Of a DNA stretch of 7,609 nt, positions 5,546-7,609 are shown piece after piece. Numbering within the stretch: the stretch's first letter is position 1; each line of letters opens with the position of its first letter. This DNA comes from Alphaproteobacteria bacterium. GTDB taxonomy: Bacteria; Pseudomonadota; Alphaproteobacteria; Micropepsales; Micropepsaceae. The stretch lies in the NCBI GenBank assembly GCA_025935155.1, contig JAICVV010000089.1, positions 1 through 7,609 on the forward strand. The letters run 5' to 3'. Below the pieces are notes generated by a model that saw nothing but the letters and a program-made list of their open reading frames with translations, was not told the origin of the DNA and did not search any database. A program made the translations under genes and the position numbers.

Positions 5546-5767
5546 ATGAAACATGAGAGAATCGAGATCGATCCGGCGGTAATGGCGGGCAAGCCTGTCA
5601 TCCGTGGCACGCGCATCCCGGTGGATATGATCTTGCGTAAGCTTGGCGCAGGCCTGACAGTGCAGGAGATACTTGAAGATCACCCGCACCTCACCGCGGA
5701 AGACATACACGCGGCACAGGCCTTTGCCGCGGATTACATTGCCAACGATGAATTCGTATTTGGCTAA
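5546..5767 (+). CDS. DUF433 family antitoxin (VapB-like)
   Basis: This 73-residue protein has the DUF433 signature: GKPVIRGTRIPV at residues 15-26, a helix-turn-helix-like segment with ILRKLGAGLTVQEILEDHP (29-47), and LTAEDIHAAQAFA (49-61) near the end. DUF433 proteins are small DNA-binding antitoxins usually encoded directly before a DUF5615 PIN-like toxin; they neutralise the toxin and repress the pair's promoter. The ATG at 5546 is chosen because the conserved region begins just after it and GAGG lies six bases upstream; a longer in-frame opening from 5381 lies inside the methyltransferase gene. A weak TTGGGA (5497-5502)/TACGGT (5520-5525) pair, 17 bases apart, might be its promoter. The reading frame is intact, unlike that of its partner, which begins three bases after this stop codon. 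Confidence 0.85.
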   Translation: MKHERIEIDPAVMAGKPVIRGTRIPVDMILRKLGAGLTVQEILEDHPHLTAEDIHAAQAFAADYIANDEFVFG

Positions 5768-5770
5768 AAC

Positions 5771-6139
5771 GTGCGTTGGCTGGTGGATGAATGCGTCGCT
5801 CCAAAGCTGGTTGCCAATCTGCGGGCTTTGGGCGACGACGTGGTTTTCGCCCTGGAACAATACCGTTCGCAGCCCGATACCGTTCTGCTCGGCGTTGCAG
5901 TCGAGGAATAGCGTATTCTGCTAACGGAAGACAACGACTTCGGAGAACTCGTATTCCGGAGGATCGGCCGGTTCGATCTGCCAGGACTTGTGCTGTTGCG
6001 CATTGCCTCAGAACGAAGCCAAACGAAATGGGCGCGCCTGGTTGAAGCCATCACGGACTATGGAGACCGAATGACGGGTTATTTCGTCGTGGTCGGCGAA
6101 AGCCGCGTGCGTCTCCGCGCGATTCCGCCGATTGCCTGA
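5771..6139 (+). pseudogene. DUF5615 PIN-like toxin interrupted by an in-frame TAG
   Basis: Starting at GTG 5771, three bases after the antitoxin stop, the frame encodes a typical DUF5615 protein: WLVDECVAP (residues 3-11) with the first acidic cluster, LTEDNDFGELVFRR (51-64) with the second, GLVLLRI (72-78) and a C-terminal RMTGYFVVV stretch. The frame is continuous to TGA at 6137-6139 (121 sense codons) except for TAG at 5909-5911, codon 47, lying between VEE and RILLTED. A family member would have a sense codon here, often Gly, Lys or Glu. As written, only a 46-residue fragment without the second acidic motif is made, so the RNase-like toxin should be inactive. No start with a ribosome site is evident just after the TAG. 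A sequencing error or amber readthrough could also explain the TAG. The length and flanking identity otherwise look like a full-length, recently lost gene. Confidence 0.85.
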
Positions 6140-6148
6140 AATCTGTCC

Positions 6149-6481
6149 ATGCTGCCGCGCATCAAGACCGCAATCCAGATCAAGGCGATTATTCGCCGCG
6201 CGGAAGTGGCCGGGGCGCACGCGTTTCTGGTGCGGCGCGGGCAAGAAGATGCCGGCGCGCTGTTTCTGAAAATCTCACGCCTTGATGGCACCTTTACCGT
6301 TCTCAATCAGGCGCGCCGTGGCGACGGCGAACTCATCTGGACGAAGCCGATCGGCGACAGCACCGATGAAGCGGTGGCGTCGAAATATCTGGAGAAGCAG
6401 CTCCGCTTCGATCCCGACATCTGGATTCTCGAAATCGAAGACCGCGAAGGCCGCGCGTTTGTCGATGAGCCTGTTGTGTAG
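6149..6481 (+). CDS. DUF1491 family protein
   Basis: The 110-residue product matches DUF1491, a small cytoplasmic family nearly confined to Alphaproteobacteria. It has the N-terminal helix ending in IIRRAEVAGAHAFLVRRG (residues 14-31), a GALFLKI strand (36-42), and the C-terminal RFDPDIWILEIEDREGRAF block (86-104), which is the most conserved part. No biochemical role is known to me. The ATG at 6149 begins nine bases after the broken toxin gene and lacks a clear Shine-Dalgarno, so it may depend on readthrough from the toxin-antitoxin transcript or use a weak site. Length is normal for the family. There are no transmembrane segments. Confidence 0.88.
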   Translation: MLPRIKTAIQIKAIIRRAEVAGAHAFLVRRGQEDAGALFLKISRLDGTFTVLNQARRGDGELIWTKPIGDSTDEAVASKYLEKQLRFDPDIWILEIEDREGRAFVDEPVV

Positions 6482-6523
6482 CGGCTTTTGCTCCGGGCCC
6501 GCTCGAATTTGAGCGCAGCTACA
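6477..6523. repeat. Nested inverted repeats between convergent genes
   Basis: An outer pair TGTAGC (6477-6482) and GCTACA (6518-6523) encloses an inner hairpin CGCTC (6500-6504)/GAGCG (6511-6515) with a GAATTT loop. The outer arm begins within the last codons of the DUF1491 gene. There is no U-run in either direction. It may work as a weak two-way transcription barrier between the DUF1491 and iron permease genes. Confidence 0.3.
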
Positions 6524-6581
6524 GGTCGGTCACCGAATCTCGCTTGCGCCTGCGGCTCCTGGGAAATCAGCGACAGTAATT

Positions 6582-7004
6582 TCAGCCGGGCTGATTCGAA
6601 GCTGCAGCGACAGTCGCTTCGCGCTCCTGTTCGACCTTGGCTTCCGGCTGACGCTCGATCTCGATGAACTCGTTGCGCGCTTCCTTGGTGGCGCGGATCA
6701 GCTCATCCAGCTTCGCCTGAAGGGCGACACCGTCGCGGTTCTGCGTGTTCTGGATGAGGAACACCATCAGGAAGGTGACGATGGTGGTGCCCGTGTTGAT
6801 GATCAGCTGCCACGTGTCGGAGTAGTGGAAAATGGGGCCGGTCGCCGCCCACACCACGATAGTCAGGCAGCAAAGAGCGAAGGTAACCGGCTTGCCGGTG
6901 AGGCGTGCCACCTCGTTCGATACTCTGGAGAACAACGGCAGCGTCGCGCCGGTTTCCGTTGCGCCCGGCGCAGAGGCGATCAGCTTGTTCGGAGAAGCGG
7001 TCAT
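6582..7004 (-). CDS. Low-affinity iron permease family membrane protein
   Basis: The 140-residue protein belongs to the bacterial short form of the low-affinity iron permease family (Iron_permease Pfam family). FSRVSNEVARLTGKP (25-39) precedes a first transmembrane helix (about 40-58). WQLIINTGTTIVTFLMVFL (65-83) forms the second, followed by the signature IQNTQNRD (84-91) and the LDELIRA segment (99-105). The tail from about 106 is charged, probably helical and cytoplasmic. In fungi a much longer relative (Fet4) imports ferrous iron; bacterial two-helix forms are poorly characterised, so iron transport is a family label rather than a demonstrated function. The ATG at 7004 gives the expected N-terminus, but the nearest GGAG is 14 bases away. 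No Fur box was recognised. It converges on DUF1491 with about 100 bases between them. Confidence 0.85.
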   Translation of the reverse strand: MTASPNKLIASAPGATETGATLPLFSRVSNEVARLTGKPVTFALCCLTIVVWAATGPIFHYSDTWQLIINTGTTIVTFLMVFLIQNTQNRDGVALQAKLDELIRATKEARNEFIEIERQPEAKVEQEREATVAAASNQPG

Positions 7005-7152
7005 CGACGTAGAGAATACTCCGATTCGGTCCCGCGCGGGACAAGTTCTCCTGCTCAGCTGAAATAGCGCGCAGGGCCGCCGTGTCCCCTATCCGTTCGC
7101 GGATTAAGTTATTTGAGCGCTGCCGGATTTGAACCGGCGCAAACATTGGAGT
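7005..7152. other. Intergenic leader with a tRNA T-arm-like hairpin
   Basis: No convincing protein gene lies here. The main structure is a GC hairpin at 7122-7138, described separately. On the plus strand this region leads into a terminator-like hairpin and the small ORF at 7200; on the minus strand its left part is the 5' leader of the iron permease gene. No clear promoter boxes were found on either strand. Confidence 0.4.
7114..7138 (-). other. tRNA 3'-end-like fragment (T-arm plus acceptor-like strand)
   Basis: Read on the minus strand, GCCGG-TTCAAAT-CCGGC (7138 down to 7122) is a perfect five-base-pair stem with a seven-base loop matching the T-loop consensus TTC-R-A-N-Y. AGCGCTC (7121 to 7115) and an A (7114) follow in the positions of an acceptor strand and discriminator. 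No complementary GAGCGCT lies at the right distance upstream, no anticodon or D arm is present, and there is no CCA. It is not a working tRNA, but could be an integration-site remnant or a chance hairpin. Confidence 0.3.
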
Positions 7153-7196
7153 AAGCCCTTGCCTCGTAGCGCGTATTTTGCGCGGAGGGCTTTTTT
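7153..7196 (+). terminator. Terminator-like hairpin containing a ribosome binding site
   Basis: AAGCCCT (7153-7159) pairs with AGGGCTT (7186-7192). An inner GCGC (7169-7172)/GCGC (7180-7183) stem folds the interior, and T residues run from 7191 to 7196. This is an intrinsic terminator in form, yet no plus-strand gene precedes it. Its 3' arm overlaps GGAGGG (7184-7189), the apparent Shine-Dalgarno for ATG at 7200, so the folded form would end transcription and also hide the ribosome site. Confidence 0.55.
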
Positions 7197-7199
7197 CCG

Positions 7200-7445
7200 A
7201 TGGATCGGAACACGTTGGTGGCCGAGCTGCTCGGCCATGGCAATCACATGGTGGTGACAGCCAGCACAAGGCCGGAAGACATGGCCAAGAGCATGGGATT
7301 GATGCTGTTGGCGCTGGGCGAACTGCTGGAGCCGGGCAAGAGCGCCTTTAGCACCCAAAGAATGGCGTCTCCGGCCGCTGCACCAAGAATGAGTGCCGGA
7401 GCCAGACCCGCGCCCTATGTCCCGAAAGTGTCAACCCGCTTTTGA
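7200..7445 (+). CDS. Small hypothetical protein, 81 residues
   Basis: The ATG at 7200 follows GGAGGG (7184-7189) by ten bases and the frame ends with TGA at 7443-7445. The N-terminal half (about residues 1-48) looks like an amphipathic helical segment rich in Leu and Met (SMGLMLLALGELLEPG), while the C-terminal part (about 50-81) is Ala, Pro and Arg rich and probably disordered. I do not recognise a family. Third codon positions are GC-rich in the first half and less so in the second, where AGA codons appear. It has no signal peptide or clear membrane span. It converges on the partial gene at the right edge with three bases between the stop codons. The minus-strand frame covering the same bases has no ribosome site and is less likely. 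Confidence 0.45.
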   Translation: MDRNTLVAELLGHGNHMVVTASTRPEDMAKSMGLMLLALGELLEPGKSAFSTQRMASPAAAPRMSAGARPAPYVPKVSTRF

Positions 7446-7448
7446 GAT

Positions 7449-7609
7449 TTAGTGCCGGGTGTGCTCGAACGGAATGGTAAGCAAAGGTTCGCCGCTGGCA
7501 TCGGCGATCTGAATCTCGCAATCGCGGGGCGACTCGCCGGTGCGTTCGGCCACGAGAAGTAAGTCATGGAAAGTGCGGAGCGCCTCGTCCCGCGCCTCAT
7601 CGAGGTCCG
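7449..7609 (-). CDS. DUF6894-like small protein, C-terminal part
   Basis: A minus-strand frame enters from the right edge and stops with TAA at 7449-7451, giving 52 C-terminal residues. It starts DLDEARDEALRTFHDLLL, continues with an acidic stretch and RDCEIQIADASGEPLLTIPF, then ends after EHTRH. The pattern, a D-L-x-x-A-R-x-E-A helix followed by an I-x-I-x-D-x-x-G-x-P-L strand pair and F, is typical of the DUF6894 family of small alphaproteobacterial proteins of unknown function. The missing N-terminus would be expected to carry an aromatic-rich beta strand. The gene is incomplete only because the window ends. Confidence 0.7.
   Translation of the reverse strand, partial: DLDEARDEALRTFHDLLLVAERTGESPRDCEIQIADASGEPLLTIPFEHTRH

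Noticed and set aside
7113..7154. Thirteen-codon leader peptide starting at TTG and ending in TAA at the terminator stem
   Set aside because: Its AAGFEPA sequence is the well-known artefact of reading antisense through a tRNA T-loop, and there is no ribosome site or run of regulatory codons.
7114..7200. Complete tRNA or tmRNA on the minus strand
   Set aside because: Only the T-arm matches; no complementary acceptor strand, D arm or anticodon arm could be folded from the upstream bases.
7104..7358. Minus-strand open frame of 84 codons across the terminator-like hairpin
   Set aside because: No ribosome site, low-quality composition, and it conflicts with the better-supported plus-strand ORF and hairpin.

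Overview
The window is GC-rich, gene-dense bacterial DNA. It most likely comes from an alphaproteobacterium. The best clues are a DUF1491 protein, a family found almost only in Alphaproteobacteria, and several small proteins (DUF6894-like and unnamed 60-85 residue types) common in Rhizobiales and Rhizomicrobium-like genomes. This placement is inference from protein families, not from a marker gene.

Layout. Bases 1-207 hold the C-terminus of a secreted protein, closed by a strong intrinsic terminator. Next is a 503-residue exported protein with six Asp-box repeats (sialidase-type beta-propeller), also followed by a terminator. A small hypothetical gene (minus) and another (plus) diverge from an AT-richer gap near 2.3 kb. 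Then comes a compact redox-looking module: an HxlR-type regulator with an N-terminal cysteine, divergent from a two-gene unit encoding an exported DUF4142 protein and a periplasmic type I copper protein, joined by an ATGA stop/start overlap. A ModA-like binding protein without ModB or ModC follows, divergent from a methyltransferase-like gene that ends in a very strong hairpin.

From 5.5 kb the plus strand carries a DUF433 antitoxin, then a DUF5615 PIN-like toxin gene interrupted by an in-frame TAG, then DUF1491. A two-helix low-affinity iron permease family protein lies on the minus strand. The last 600 bases contain a leader with a tRNA T-arm-like hairpin and a terminator-like hairpin whose 3' arm contains the ribosome binding site of a small ORF. 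The 3' part of a DUF6894-like gene enters from the right edge.

The points most worth following up are the HxlR/DUF4142/cupredoxin module, the broken toxin beside an intact antitoxin, the possible terminator/ribosome-site attenuator at 7153-7199, and a two-codon mini-ORF overlapping a GTG start at 2385-2395. I saw no CRISPR array, insertion sequence, complete tRNA or rRNA. No complete new defence or biosynthetic system is evident.
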